Below the pieces are notes generated by a model. The model was not told the DNA's origin, searched no databases, and worked only from the letters and a program-made list of their open reading frames with translations. From the NCBI GenBank assembly GCA_034434335.1, contig DAOTZS010000022.1, positions 1 through 22,224 on the forward strand: a stretch of 22,224 bases of DNA, written 5' to 3'. Source of the stretch: DAOTZS01 sp034434335 (GTDB lineage Bacteria > Chloroflexota > Anaerolineae > CG2-30-64-16). How positions within the stretch are numbered: the first letter of the stretch is position 1; each line of letters starts with the position of its first letter. The position numbers and the translations under genes were made by a program. Below are positions 1 to 8,324 of the stretch, one piece after another.

Positions 1-97
1 ATGTCTCCTCACCAGCGTCAAATGCGGAGGGCACAGGATATATCGGTCAACGAGGGCCTTTTGTTGGGTGAGCATTCAGCAGGGCAAGCCCGGCCAC

Positions 98-126
98 AGT
101 ATAGCATGCTGGCCAGGCCCTGTCAA
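98..126 (-). promoter_or_regulatory. Left-facing sigma70-type promoter
   Basis: Read on the minus strand, TTGACA (plus positions 121-126) is followed after exactly 17 nt by TATACT (98-103). That is a near-consensus promoter transcribing off the left edge. The last minus-strand bases before the edge (about positions 4-14) are purine-rich, containing GAGGAG, and could be a ribosome binding site for a gene starting at or just beyond position 1. No gene on that side can be confirmed. Confidence 0.5.
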
Positions 127-203
127 CGCCCACAAAACATTAGCGTCGTTTTCTGGAATCCAGACATCCGCCGATTGCGCGGTGGGTAAATCGCGCGCTG
201 CTT

Positions 204-233
204 TTGACAGGCCCGGCCCCTTTGTGGTATTCT
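204..233 (+). promoter_or_regulatory. Right-facing sigma70-type promoter
   Basis: TTGACA at 204-209 and TATTCT at 228-233 are separated by 18 nt. Transcription would start near 240, right at the left terminus of the hairpin-rich element, and would run through the IclR remnant into the molybdenum hydroxylase operon. It is the best promoter candidate upstream of that operon. It may originally have served the now-broken regulator gene. No better promoter was seen between 428 and 650. Confidence 0.4.
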
Positions 234-237
234 CGGC

Positions 238-427
238 TTAACTATTCAGGCCGATTGAAATCGCCCCTCCTGGGCACTTCGTGCCGGGTGTCGGCGGAGG
301 CCGACACCCTTCATGTATGCGTTATGAGAAAGGTCGGCGAAGGCCGACCACTGGCCGCAGGCCCAAAAAGGGTGACGCCTCGGGCGAGCCTTCGGTGTGG
401 CCCTTCCAGTTACCGCTGAATAGTTAC
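238..427. repeat. Hairpin-rich element with TAACTATTCAG terminal inverted repeats
   Basis: An 11-bp terminal repeat, TAACTATTCAG, lies at 239-249 and its exact reverse complement at 416-426. Between them are a 5-bp hairpin (273-285, loop TTC), a perfect 10-bp hairpin (286-309, loop GGAG) and a 7-bp hairpin (332-349, loop GAAG). The last two share the stem core GTCGGC/GCCGAC. No ORF inside resembles a protein. The right end abuts the surviving codons of an IclR-type gene. The same 13-bp left terminus recurs at 16584-16596. It is probably a small non-autonomous mobile element or REP-like unit, but no target duplication is visible. Confidence 0.55.
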
Positions 428-613
428 GGCATAATAGGAATCGCGGCCCCAGTGTACGATCACAGTGGACGGCCTGTAGCCGGAATCGGGATTGTAGCGC
501 CGATCTCTTGCCTCTCTCCTCACCGGGTGCCCCCAGTAGCCCCTTTAGCAGAAGCAGCCATAGAGCTCTCAGCTCGCCTGGGGGCACGGCCAGGTCAGTG
601 GCCCTTTTTCTGA
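428..613 (+). pseudogene. C-terminal remnant of an IclR-family transcriptional regulator
   Basis: The reading frame from 428 to the stop at 611-613 encodes about 61 residues. They match the end of the IclR effector-binding domain: GIIGIAAPVYDHSGRPVAGI, then a VAPIS segment, then a terminal helix ending in ELSARLG. In complete IclR proteins (about 250 residues) this is the last quarter. The winged-helix DNA-binding part and most of the ligand domain are missing. The frame runs upstream into the hairpin element, and 1-237 shows no IclR N-terminus in any frame, so this looks like a deletion junction rather than a simple insertion. IclR regulators commonly sit next to catabolic operons, so it may once have controlled the genes that follow. 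Confidence 0.72.
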
Positions 614-649
614 ATGTCTGGCGGCGATAGCCAGAGGATTGGAAAAGCT

Positions 650-3073
650 ATGGAAAGGAAAGAATTCCGCCTCTTAGGTAAGGCTACCCCTCGTAAAGAT
701 GGGGTGGCAAAGGTCACGGGACAGGAGCAGTTTGTGAGCGACATCAGCCTGCCCCATATGCTGCACGGCCGTATCCTGGCCAGTCCCTATGCCCATGCCC
801 GCATCAAAGCCATTGACGTGCGTGCGGCCGAGGCGCTTGGCGTCGTGTGCCTGACCTTCGCCGATATTCCCAAGGTGCGCTATAACGAGCGCATCGTTAC
901 CGTACCGTGGGCGCTCCACAAAGACCACTACGTGCTGGCCGACAAGGTGCGCTGTATGGGTGAGGCAGTGGCTGCCGTGGCCGCGGAGACAGAGGCGCTG
1001 GCCGAAAAGGCGGTCCGCGCAATCCGCGTCGAGTACGAGGTGCTTCCGGTCATCACCGACCCCTTTGAAGCCATGCGCGGCCCAGATCCCCAGACAGGCA
1101 AGCCCGGTGCCGAGCCAATCTATGACGAAGTGCTGCTGGGCGATAAGCCGGTGAAGATCGAGAACAACATCGCCTGCGCCCGTGAGATCACGATCGGCGA
1201 TGTGGACCGGGCCTTTGCCGAGGCAGATGTGGTGATCGAGCGCGTCTACCAGACGCCCAAGATCTATCACATGCAACTTGAGCCCAAGGCGGTGGTCTGC
1301 CGGCCCGAGCCAAATGGCGGCATCACTGTCTGGGCAACCACGCAGTCAATCCACAACGTGCGCATCCTGCTCGGCCATATCTTCAACATCCCTCTCAGCA
1401 AGGTCAACGTGATACGCATGCCGGTGGGGGGCACCTTTGGCTCCGGCATCCAGATGAACTCCCCCATCCCCATCGGTGTGGCGCTGGCCCTGAAGGCGCG
1501 CCGGCCTGTGAGGCTGGCCCTTACCAGGGAGGAGGATATGCACGAGCACAGCAAGTATCCCACCTATGTCCGCCTCAAGGTGGGGGCCAGGCGTGATGGG
1601 ACTCTGCTAGGCGCGGAGATGGAGGTCGTGACCGACATCGGCGCGCACAATATCCAGGCCTATTCGTTCCTCGGCGTGTGCGTAGGCTGGCTCATGTCGC
1701 TCTATCGTTTCCCCAGCGTCCGTTACCGGGGAACGGCTGTGTACACCAACAAGGTGCCCTCCTGCGCCATGCAGGGCTTCGGCAACCCGCAGATCTCCTT
1801 TGCTGTTGAGACATTGATGGATGAGCTGGCCGAGCAGTTGGGGATGGACCCCCTGGATTTCAAGCTGAAGAACTATGTGGGGTTGGGTGACACTTTCTGG
1901 GGCCAGGGGCCCATGGTGAAGTCAGTGGTGCGCAGCGACGGGGTCAAGGAGCTGTTGCAGTGGGGGGCTGAGTGGATCGGCTGGCAGCGGCGGTCGAAGG
2001 GGGGCCAACGCTCTGCGGGCCGCTATCGCCGCGGGATTGGCCTTGCGCGAGGGTTCCATACCTCCAGCGCAGGAGCACCGCAGCCGGGTGACGTGATTGA
2101 CTATTCTGGCGCGATGGTGAAGGTCAACCAGGATGGCTCCATAGATGTCGTCACCGCGGTCATGGACCACGGTGGGGGCACGTTGGAGGCCATTGCCAAG
2201 CTGGTGGCCGAGGCGCTGGAGATGCCTTTGGAGAAAGTCAATATCGCGCCGGCACAGACCACCTCTACCGTGTACGACGTGGTGACCCACGCCACGCGTG
2301 GGGTCTATGCGGGAGGCGGCGCGGCGTTCAAAGTGGCGCAGCAGATCCGCCGCGAGCTGATCGAGACCGCCGCCCGCTTTCTCAACGTCATGCCCGATGC
2401 CCTCACCATGCAGTACGACCCCGAGCTGGACCAGGCGGTCGTGTTCTGCCCATCCATCCCCGAACGCCGCATGAGCATCGCCGAGATCGCCACCAGGTGC
2501 TGGACCGATAGCTGGAAGACCATCGCTGCGGTGGACAGCTATCGCCCCGTGAGCTGCCCACCCGCTTATGTGACCACGTTTGTAGAGGTCGAGGTGGACA
2601 CCTGGACGGGCCAGGTGCGCACCCTGCGGGCGGCCATGGGCAGCGACTGCGGCACCGTCATCAACCCCGATCTGGCAGCCGGGCAGCTCGAGGGTGGGCT
2701 CTCGAAGGGCATGGGGTTTGCCCTCTATGAGGATAACAAGTGGGATGCTCAGGGGCAACTGCTCTCCAAGGGCTACATGGTGGATGCCAAGATCCCGGCC
2801 ATCACGGAGATGCCCCGGCCAGAAGAGATTGGCGTGTACTTCGCCCACACCTACGAGCCAACCGGCCCGTTCGGCGCCAAAGGGATCGGTGAGGCAGCCA
2901 CCAACCCGGTGGCCGCGGCTTTCGTCAACGCTATCTACGATGCGATTGGCGTTCGGTTCTACGAATTGCCCATCACCCCAGAGAAGATCCTGGCGGCCTT
3001 GCGCGAGCGGGGGGAGATAGAGCTGGGGGTCGAGGCCCGCCTTCCTGCCATGGCTGCAGAGGGTTCCCAATGA
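650..3073 (+). CDS. Xanthine dehydrogenase-family molybdopterin-binding (large) subunit, first copy
   Basis: This 807-residue protein is a full-length large subunit of the xanthine oxidase family, which hydroxylates N-heteroaromatic rings or aldehydes using water and passes electrons to 2Fe-2S and FAD partners. The N-terminal a/b hammerhead domain (about 15-135) is followed by the molybdopterin-binding domains. The active-site glutamate is E748 in GAKGIGEAATNP. Two signatures deviate: the usual GGFGGK loop reads GGTFGSG (around 260-266), and the usual AFRGFG reads AMQGFG, with Q375 in place of the substrate-orienting arginine. The substrate is therefore probably not xanthine. I chose ATG 650 because AGAGGA (633-638) lies 11 nt upstream; the earlier in-frame ATG 614 has no ribosome site. 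The stop overlaps the next start (ATGA). Confidence 0.92.
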   Translation: MERKEFRLLGKATPRKDGVAKVTGQEQFVSDISLPHMLHGRILASPYAHARIKAIDVRAAEALGVVCLTFADIPKVRYNERIVTVPWALHKDHYVLADKVRCMGEAVAAVAAETEALAEKAVRAIRVEYEVLPVITDPFEAMRGPDPQTGKPGAEPIYDEVLLGDKPVKIENNIACAREITIGDVDRAFAEADVVIERVYQTPKIYHMQLEPKAVVCRPEPNGGITVWATTQSIHNVRILLGHIFNIPLSKVNVIRMPVGGTFGSGIQMNSPIPIGVALALKARRPVRLALTREEDMHEHSKYPTYVRLKVGARRDGTLLGAEMEVVTDIGAHNIQAYSFLGVCVGWLMSLYRFPSVRYRGTAVYTNKVPSCAMQGFGNPQISFAVETLMDELAEQLGMDPLDFKLKNYVGLGDTFWGQGPMVKSVVRSDGVKELLQWGAEWIGWQRRSKGGQRSAGRYRRGIGLARGFHTSSAGAPQPGDVIDYSGAMVKVNQDGSIDVVTAVMDHGGGTLEAIAKLVAEALEMPLEKVNIAPAQTTSTVYDVVTHATRGVYAGGGAAFKVAQQIRRELIETAARFLNVMPDALTMQYDPELDQAVVFCPSIPERRMSIAEIATRCWTDSWKTIAAVDSYRPVSCPPAYVTTFVEVEVDTWTGQVRTLRAAMGSDCGTVINPDLAAGQLEGGLSKGMGFALYEDNKWDAQGQLLSKGYMVDAKIPAITEMPRPEEIGVYFAHTYEPTGPFGAKGIGEAATNPVAAAFVNAIYDAIGVRFYELPITPEKILAALRERGEIELGVEARLPAMAAEGSQ

Positions 3074-4572
3074 ACGAGATGACCAATTCCCACATCCTGG
3101 TGCACGAGTTCGTTTACCTGGAGCCGCGCACCCTGGAAGCGGCTCTGGCGCTGCTGGCCCGGTATGGGCGCCGGGCCAGGCCGTTGGCCGGCGGGACCGA
3201 CCTGCTGGTGCAGCTCAAGATGGAGCGGTTGCACCCCGAGGCGGTGGTGAACATCGGCAAGGTGCCCGGGCTGGCCGGGATCGAGCCCCGGGACAACGCC
3301 TACCGGGTGGGCGCGCTCACCTCTATCCGGGCCCTGCGCACCGATCCCTCCATCCAGGCCTACTACCCCGCCCTGGCCGAGGCCTGCCGGGCCTTCAGCA
3401 CCACCCAGATCCAGTACATGGGCACGGTGGGGGGCAACCTGTGCAATGGCTCCCCCGCCTCCGACACCGCCCCTGCGCTGATAGCTTACGGCGCTGAACT
3501 GGACCTGCGCGACGTGGCCAGATCGCGACGTCTCGCGGCCGAGGCATTCTTCCTGGGCCCTGGCCAGACCGCGTTGCAGCCGGGCGAGCTCCTCACCGGC
3601 GTGATCCTGCCACGGCCACGGCCTGGCACCGGCGCGGCCTTTCTGAAGATCTCCCGGGTCGCCGCGGATATTGCCAAGGCCAACGCCGCTATCCTGCTGG
3701 TGCGAGATGGCGAGCATGTGGCCGACTGCCGGCTCGTCTATGGCTCTGTGGCACCTACCCCCTTCCGTGCCCGTCATGCCGAGTCCCTGCTCATCGGCCG
3801 GCCATTCAGCCCCGCGCTGGCGACTGAAGTGGCCCACGCCGCGGCCGAGGAAATCAGCCCAATTGACGATGTGCGCTCCACAGCCTGGTACCGACGCCAG
3901 GCAGTGCGGGTAATGACGTTCGATGGGCTGCACATGGCCTGGCAGCGAAGTATGCAGCCCATCCCCTCTCCAGCCGGCGACGGGAGGCTGCGGCAGAGCA
4001 GCATGTTAAACAACCTGGAGCAAGCCCCCGCTGCTTCTCCGGAGCAAGAGGCAGCCCTGGCCTTGGCCCCTGGGGAGAAGCGGCCCATCACCCTGTGGGT
4101 GAATGGGTGCAAGCACAGCGTGTGGGTGAGCCCCACTGACCTGTTGCTGAACGTATTGCGCGAGGAGCTGGCCCTGACTGGCACCAAATACGGGTGCGGC
4201 ATCGGCGAATGCGGTGCCTGCACCGTGCAGATGGACGGCAGGCCTGTGCTGGCCTGTCTGGTGCTGGCGGTGGCTGCAGACGGCCACCAGATTGTCACCG
4301 TGGAGGGCCTCCAGGCCCCCGATGGCACGCTTCACCCCCTGCAGCAGGCGTTCATTGACCACGCTGCCGTTCAGTGCGGTTACTGCACCCCTGGCATGCT
4401 GATGACCGCTAAGAGCCTGCTGGCAGAAGTGGCCAGCCCGACCGAGGACGACGTTCGGGACTATCTCAAGGGCAACTTATGCCGCTGTACGGGCTATGCC
4501 CGCATCATCCGGGCGGTGCTGGGCGCTGCAGAACAGATGTCGGCCCCGCCGCACGCTGCCGGCGAGCGGTGA
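3070..4572 (+). CDS. Fused FAD-binding and 2Fe-2S subunit of molybdenum hydroxylase
   Basis: This 500-residue protein joins two normally separate electron-transfer subunits. Residues 1-290 form a CoxM/XdhB-type FAD domain, with AGGTD at 40-44, TVGGN at 119-123 and the C-terminal CO-dehydrogenase-flavoprotein fold ending near DDVRSTAWYRR. A low-complexity linker of about 40 residues follows. Residues 340-500 form a CoxS-type ferredoxin: plant-type cluster cysteines C376, C381, C384 and C396, and the second cluster at C436, C439, C471 and C473. Electrons would flow from the Mo site of the preceding subunit through both clusters to FAD. The order FAD then 2Fe-2S is the reverse of eukaryotic xanthine dehydrogenase and of XdhA-type fusions. 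It overlaps the preceding gene by 4 nt, so the two are probably translationally coupled. Confidence 0.92.
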   Translation: MNEMTNSHILVHEFVYLEPRTLEAALALLARYGRRARPLAGGTDLLVQLKMERLHPEAVVNIGKVPGLAGIEPRDNAYRVGALTSIRALRTDPSIQAYYPALAEACRAFSTTQIQYMGTVGGNLCNGSPASDTAPALIAYGAELDLRDVARSRRLAAEAFFLGPGQTALQPGELLTGVILPRPRPGTGAAFLKISRVAADIAKANAAILLVRDGEHVADCRLVYGSVAPTPFRARHAESLLIGRPFSPALATEVAHAAAEEISPIDDVRSTAWYRRQAVRVMTFDGLHMAWQRSMQPIPSPAGDGRLRQSSMLNNLEQAPAASPEQEAALALAPGEKRPITLWVNGCKHSVWVSPTDLLLNVLREELALTGTKYGCGIGECGACTVQMDGRPVLACLVLAVAADGHQIVTVEGLQAPDGTLHPLQQAFIDHAAVQCGYCTPGMLMTAKSLLAEVASPTEDDVRDYLKGNLCRCTGYARIIRAVLGAAEQMSAPPHAAGER

Positions 4573-4590
4573 GCAAAGGAGATCTTGCCG

Positions 4591-5463
4591 ATGTTGCCAG
4601 AATTTGACCTGTGGGTGCCGAAGACCCTTTCTGAGGCCCTGGATATGTTAGCGCAGAGCCCGGCCCCGGTCACCCCGGTGGCAGGGGGTACGAGCCTGAT
4701 CCCAGACCTGCGCGTCGGCCGGCAGCGGCCGGCAGTGCTGATGGACATCAGCCGGCTGGCCGAACTGCGGGGCATTCGCAGGGAGGACGGCTATCTGGTC
4801 GTGGGTGCTGGCACGAGGATCGCGGAGTTGCTCACCCACCCATTGATTGCGCAGCATGCCGATGTCTTGCGACAGGCGGCTGCGGTCTTTGCCAACCCCC
4901 TGGTGCGCAACCGGGCCACTATTGGTGGCAACCTGGCCGACGCGGCCCCCTGTGCCGATACCGCGCCGCCGCTCATCGTGCTGGGCGGAGAAGTTGCGCT
5001 AACCAGCCGCGCTGGCACCCGCTACGTCCCGGTGGAGAAGTTCATGGTGGATGTGCGCAAGACAGTGCGCCGGCCAGACGAGCTGTTGACAGCCGTCCGC
5101 TGGCCCTTGCCCGCCACCGACAGCGCGGCTGCCTTTTACAAGTTCGGGCTACGCCGTGCTGATGCTATCGCGGTGCTCAGTGTGGCAGTGATGTTGACCA
5201 TGGGATCGGACGGCCGCTGCCGGGAGGCCAGGATCGCCCTTGGCTCGGTGGCACCCACCCCCGTCCGGGCTCCTGCAGCGGAAGAGTTGCTCAGAGGCCA
5301 GGCCCCAAGCTCTGACCTGATCGCCGAAGCAGCACGGTTGGCAGCCGAGGCGGCCAGGCCCATTGATGACATCCGGGGCACGGCAGCCTATCGCCGGCGG
5401 GTGCTGGGAGTGGTAACACGGCGTCTGTTGACCTCTGTGGCCGGACAATTGAGCAAGGGATAG
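4591..5463 (+). CDS. FAD-binding (medium) subunit of molybdenum hydroxylase, second copy
   Basis: This 290-residue protein is a stand-alone FAD subunit of the xanthine dehydrogenase/CO dehydrogenase family. FAD-binding signatures are AGGTS (31-35) and NRATIGGN (107-114), followed by an acidic ADTAPPL stretch. The C-terminal domain ends with the family pattern PIDDIRGTAAYRR. With the next two genes it makes a complete three-subunit hydroxylase. ATG 4591 is preferred: AAAGGAG at 4575-4581 sits 9 nt upstream, whereas the in-frame TTG at 4585 is too close to it. It starts 18 nt after the fused subunit. Its FAD domain is only broadly similar to that of the fusion protein, so the two sets look like separate enzymes rather than a recent duplication. 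Confidence 0.93.
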   Translation: MLPEFDLWVPKTLSEALDMLAQSPAPVTPVAGGTSLIPDLRVGRQRPAVLMDISRLAELRGIRREDGYLVVGAGTRIAELLTHPLIAQHADVLRQAAAVFANPLVRNRATIGGNLADAAPCADTAPPLIVLGGEVALTSRAGTRYVPVEKFMVDVRKTVRRPDELLTAVRWPLPATDSAAAFYKFGLRRADAIAVLSVAVMLTMGSDGRCREARIALGSVAPTPVRAPAAEELLRGQAPSSDLIAEAARLAAEAARPIDDIRGTAAYRRRVLGVVTRRLLTSVAGQLSKG

Positions 5464-5472
5464 GAGCAAGCC

Positions 5473-5961
5473 ATGGAAGCAAGAGCTGTAACTCTGAAGG
5501 TCAATGGACGGCGACACGTAATGGCGCTGCCGCCCAATGTAACGTTGCTCCACGCGCTGCGAGACCTGGGCTATACCGATGTGAAGAACGGCTGCGAGAA
5601 AGGGGATTGTGGAGCCTGTGCCGTATTGTTGGACGGCGTGGCAGTGAACAGTTGCCTTGTCCTGGCATGGCAGGCCGAAGGCGCGGAGATCACTACTAAC
5701 GCCGGCCTTGGCAGTGGCAACCAACCACATCCGCTGCAGGAAGCCTTTGCGGATAGCGGCGCTGTCCAGTGCGGCTATTGCACACCGGGCTTCATTATCG
5801 CTGCCCAAAGCCTCCTGGCGCAAAACCCCCATCCGACCGAAGAGGAGATCCGCCAGGCCATCTCCGGCAACCTTTGTCGTTGCACCGGCTACAGCCATAT
5901 TGTGGCCGCCATCCAGATGGCGGCAGAGAAGCTGGCGACCGGCCAGGGAGATCAGCGATGA
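5473..5961 (+). CDS. 2Fe-2S (small) subunit of molybdenum hydroxylase, second copy
   Basis: This 162-residue ferredoxin subunit carries two clusters. The plant-type cluster uses C41, C46, C49 and C61 (NGCEKGDCGACAVLLDG). The C-terminal helical cluster uses C100, C103, C135 and C137 (QCGYCTPGF and GNLCRCTGY). All eight ligands are present and the length is normal for CoxS/XdhC-type small subunits. It relays electrons from the molybdenum centre of the following large subunit to the FAD subunit encoded just upstream. The ribosome site GGAG (5463-5466) overlaps the preceding stop codon, and the TGA stop overlaps the next gene's start. Confidence 0.95.
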   Translation: MEARAVTLKVNGRRHVMALPPNVTLLHALRDLGYTDVKNGCEKGDCGACAVLLDGVAVNSCLVLAWQAEGAEITTNAGLGSGNQPHPLQEAFADSGAVQCGYCTPGFIIAAQSLLAQNPHPTEEEIRQAISGNLCRCTGYSHIVAAIQMAAEKLATGQGDQR

Positions 5962-8324
5962 TGCAGTACAAAGCCAAGCCCCTTCCTCCTGTCGTGTTGC
6001 CCGAGCTGCGCGTGGTGGGCAAGCCGCTGCGCCGGGTGGACGCGCTGAGCAAAGCAACAGGCGCGACGGTCTACGCAGGGGACTTCAGCATGCCGGGCAT
6101 GTTGCATGGCAAGGTGCTGCGCAGCCCCTATCCTTCTGCCCGTATCGTGCGGGTGAACACGGAAAAGGCGCGCGCCTTGCCAGGTGTCGTGTGCGTCTTG
6201 ACTGCCTCAGATATTGGCTATGCCAGGATGATTACCGACATCCCTGGGCAAACCGGCCAGCGGGCCCGCAAGGGGTCGGAAACACCGGTGTTGGCCTGGG
6301 ACCGCGTGCGCTACAAAGGGGAGCCGGTAGCGCTGGTCGCCGCGGAGACGTTGGAGGCCGCAGAGCGGGCTCTGGAGCTGATCGAGGTGGTGTACGAGCC
6401 GTTGCCGGGTGTGTTCGACCCCCTGGAGGCGCTCAAGCCGGGCGCGCCAGTGGTATTTGAGCCAGACAACGTGGTGGCGCGTTGGCAGATCCGTAAAGGC
6501 GACCTGGAGGCGGGGTTCGCCCGCGCGCACCTGGTGATAGAGAATACCTACCGGGTACCTTTTGTGGAGCACGCCTATCTGGAGCCGGAGTCGGGCGTGG
6601 CGTGGGTGGACGAGAGGGGAGTGATCAACATCCGGGTTTCCACTCAGGTGATGGAACATTTCCGCACCGTCGCCCGCACGATTGGGGTACCGCAGAATAA
6701 GGTCCGTATCCAGGGCGCGCTGGTCGGCGGTGGCTTCGGTGGCAAAGAAGACATCACAGTTGAGGTGCTTCTGGCATTGCTGGCCAAACATACAGGCCGG
6801 CCTGTGCGCCTGGTTTACACCCGAGAGGAATCCATCCTGGCCCATTCCAAGCGTCATCCGTACATCATGACTTACAGGACTGGTGTCCAGCGCGATGGCC
6901 GCATTACGGCTGCGCGCATCGAACTGGTCTCGGACGCGGGCGCCTACCCCTACCTGAGCCCCTATGTGTTGCTCTATTCCACCATCATGGCCAGCGGACC
7001 TTACCGGATAGACAACATCCATGTAGATGGGGTGGCAGTGGCGACCAACAATCCCTTCACCAGCGCCTTCCGGGGCTTTGGTGGCCCACAGCCGTGCTTC
7101 GCTTACGAACAGCAGATGGACGAGATTGCCTGGGCGCTCAAGCTTGACCCGCTGGAGGTGCGGCGGGTGAACTACCTGCGCACCGGTGACCAGACCGCTA
7201 CTGGCCAGGTGATCCATAGCGCGGCCTGGCTGGAGGAGACGGCCACTCGCGCGGTGGAAGCGCTGGGCGAGCCGACCCCACCTTCAGCCCTGCCGTGGGG
7301 AGGGGACGAGGGGCGCATCAAGGTGGGCCGCGGCTTTGCCTCCTATTTCCAGAGCTACGGCCGCATCATGTGGCTGCACGATACCTCTCAGGCCTGGGTG
7401 GGCCTGGAGCTGGACGGCACGGTGGTCATCCGCTGTGGCGCACCCGACCATGGAGGTGGTCAGCTTTCCAGCCTGTGCCAGATTGCCAGTGAGGTGCTGG
7501 GGGTGCCGCTGGAGAATGTGGTGGCCTATACCCCCGATACCGCCCTGACCCCCCTGGCCGGCACCACGACTGCCACCCGACAGCTCTACATGTCGGGGAA
7601 TGCAGTGCTGCAGGCCGCCACAGCGGTGCGGCAAGTGCTCCTCGACAGGGCATCCAAGCACTTCGAGGAACCGCCCGAGAAGCTCGACCTGGCCGACGGC
7701 AAAGTCTTCGTCAGGGACGACCCGGCTCAGTCCATGCCGCTGACCGAGCTGATCGCCCGCTGCGCGGCCGAAGGCCTCCCCCTCTCCAACCTGGCCATGT
7801 TCAAAGCCCCCTTCAGAGACCCTATTGACCCGGAGACAGGGCAGGGGGACGTGTTCCCTGACTTCACCTTTGGCGCCTTTGCCGTGGAGGTGGCCGTGGA
7901 CACGGAGACCGGGCAGGTGACAGTGCTGAAGAATGCGGCCTGCCACGATGTGGGCCGTGCCATCAACCCTGTGGCCGTGGAGGGGCAGATCCAGGGCGGG
8001 AGCTGGCAGGGGCTTGGCTACGCGCTGATGGAAGACCTGGCGGTGGTCAACGGGGAGATCCAGGCCACTTCCCTTTCCGAGTACCTCATCCCCACTGCCG
8101 TGGATTTCCCTCCCACCCGGACGATCATCCTGGAATCGGGCACGGGGGTGGGCCCGTTCGGGGCCAAAGGGATCGGGGAGCCCGCGTTGACGCCGGTGGC
8201 GCCGGCGGTCGCTAACGCGGTCGCCAACGCCATAGGCATCCGTATCCGCGAGCTGCCACTCACCCCAGAGAGGGTGCTGGCGGCTATAGATCGGGCAGGA
8301 AAGGCATCATGCCGGCCAGATTGA
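5958..8324 (+). CDS. Xanthine dehydrogenase-family molybdopterin-binding (large) subunit, second copy
   Basis: This 788-residue large subunit keeps the classic signatures: GGGFGGKED at 257-265, AFRGFGGPQ with arginine R372, and the catalytic glutamate E741 in GAKGIGEPALTP. It begins with the a/b hammerhead domain (residues about 20-130). With the two genes upstream it forms a canonical Mo/2Fe-2S/FAD hydroxylase. It differs from the first copy at exactly the substrate-pocket motifs, which suggests a different substrate or a different ring position on a related substrate. ATG 5958 (followed by a second ATG at 5961) is chosen because GGGAG at 5945-5949 lies 8 nt upstream. A longer open frame reaching back to 5769 is only a shadow of the small subunit. 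It overlaps iorA by 16 nt. Confidence 0.94.
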   Translation: MMQYKAKPLPPVVLPELRVVGKPLRRVDALSKATGATVYAGDFSMPGMLHGKVLRSPYPSARIVRVNTEKARALPGVVCVLTASDIGYARMITDIPGQTGQRARKGSETPVLAWDRVRYKGEPVALVAAETLEAAERALELIEVVYEPLPGVFDPLEALKPGAPVVFEPDNVVARWQIRKGDLEAGFARAHLVIENTYRVPFVEHAYLEPESGVAWVDERGVINIRVSTQVMEHFRTVARTIGVPQNKVRIQGALVGGGFGGKEDITVEVLLALLAKHTGRPVRLVYTREESILAHSKRHPYIMTYRTGVQRDGRITAARIELVSDAGAYPYLSPYVLLYSTIMASGPYRIDNIHVDGVAVATNNPFTSAFRGFGGPQPCFAYEQQMDEIAWALKLDPLEVRRVNYLRTGDQTATGQVIHSAAWLEETATRAVEALGEPTPPSALPWGGDEGRIKVGRGFASYFQSYGRIMWLHDTSQAWVGLELDGTVVIRCGAPDHGGGQLSSLCQIASEVLGVPLENVVAYTPDTALTPLAGTTTATRQLYMSGNAVLQAATAVRQVLLDRASKHFEEPPEKLDLADGKVFVRDDPAQSMPLTELIARCAAEGLPLSNLAMFKAPFRDPIDPETGQGDVFPDFTFGAFAVEVAVDTETGQVTVLKNAACHDVGRAINPVAVEGQIQGGSWQGLGYALMEDLAVVNGEIQATSLSEYLIPTAVDFPPTRTIILESGTGVGPFGAKGIGEPALTPVAPAVANAVANAIGIRIRELPLTPERVLAAIDRAGKASCRPD

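Noticed and set aside
1..189. 62-codon plus-strand frame at the left edge
   Set aside because: No family resemblance, no upstream context, and it crosses a strong minus-strand promoter. Probably not coding.
286..349. Two similar GTCGGC/GCCGAC hairpins considered as part of a CRISPR array
   Set aside because: Only two units, with different flanks and no regular spacer spacing or cas genes. They fit a palindromic repeat element better.
1922..3070. Long minus-strand open frame (382 codons) opposite the first Mo large subunit
   Set aside because: It is the complement of a well-supported enzyme gene. Its translation is rich in H, G, R and D with no domain. High GC makes such shadows common.
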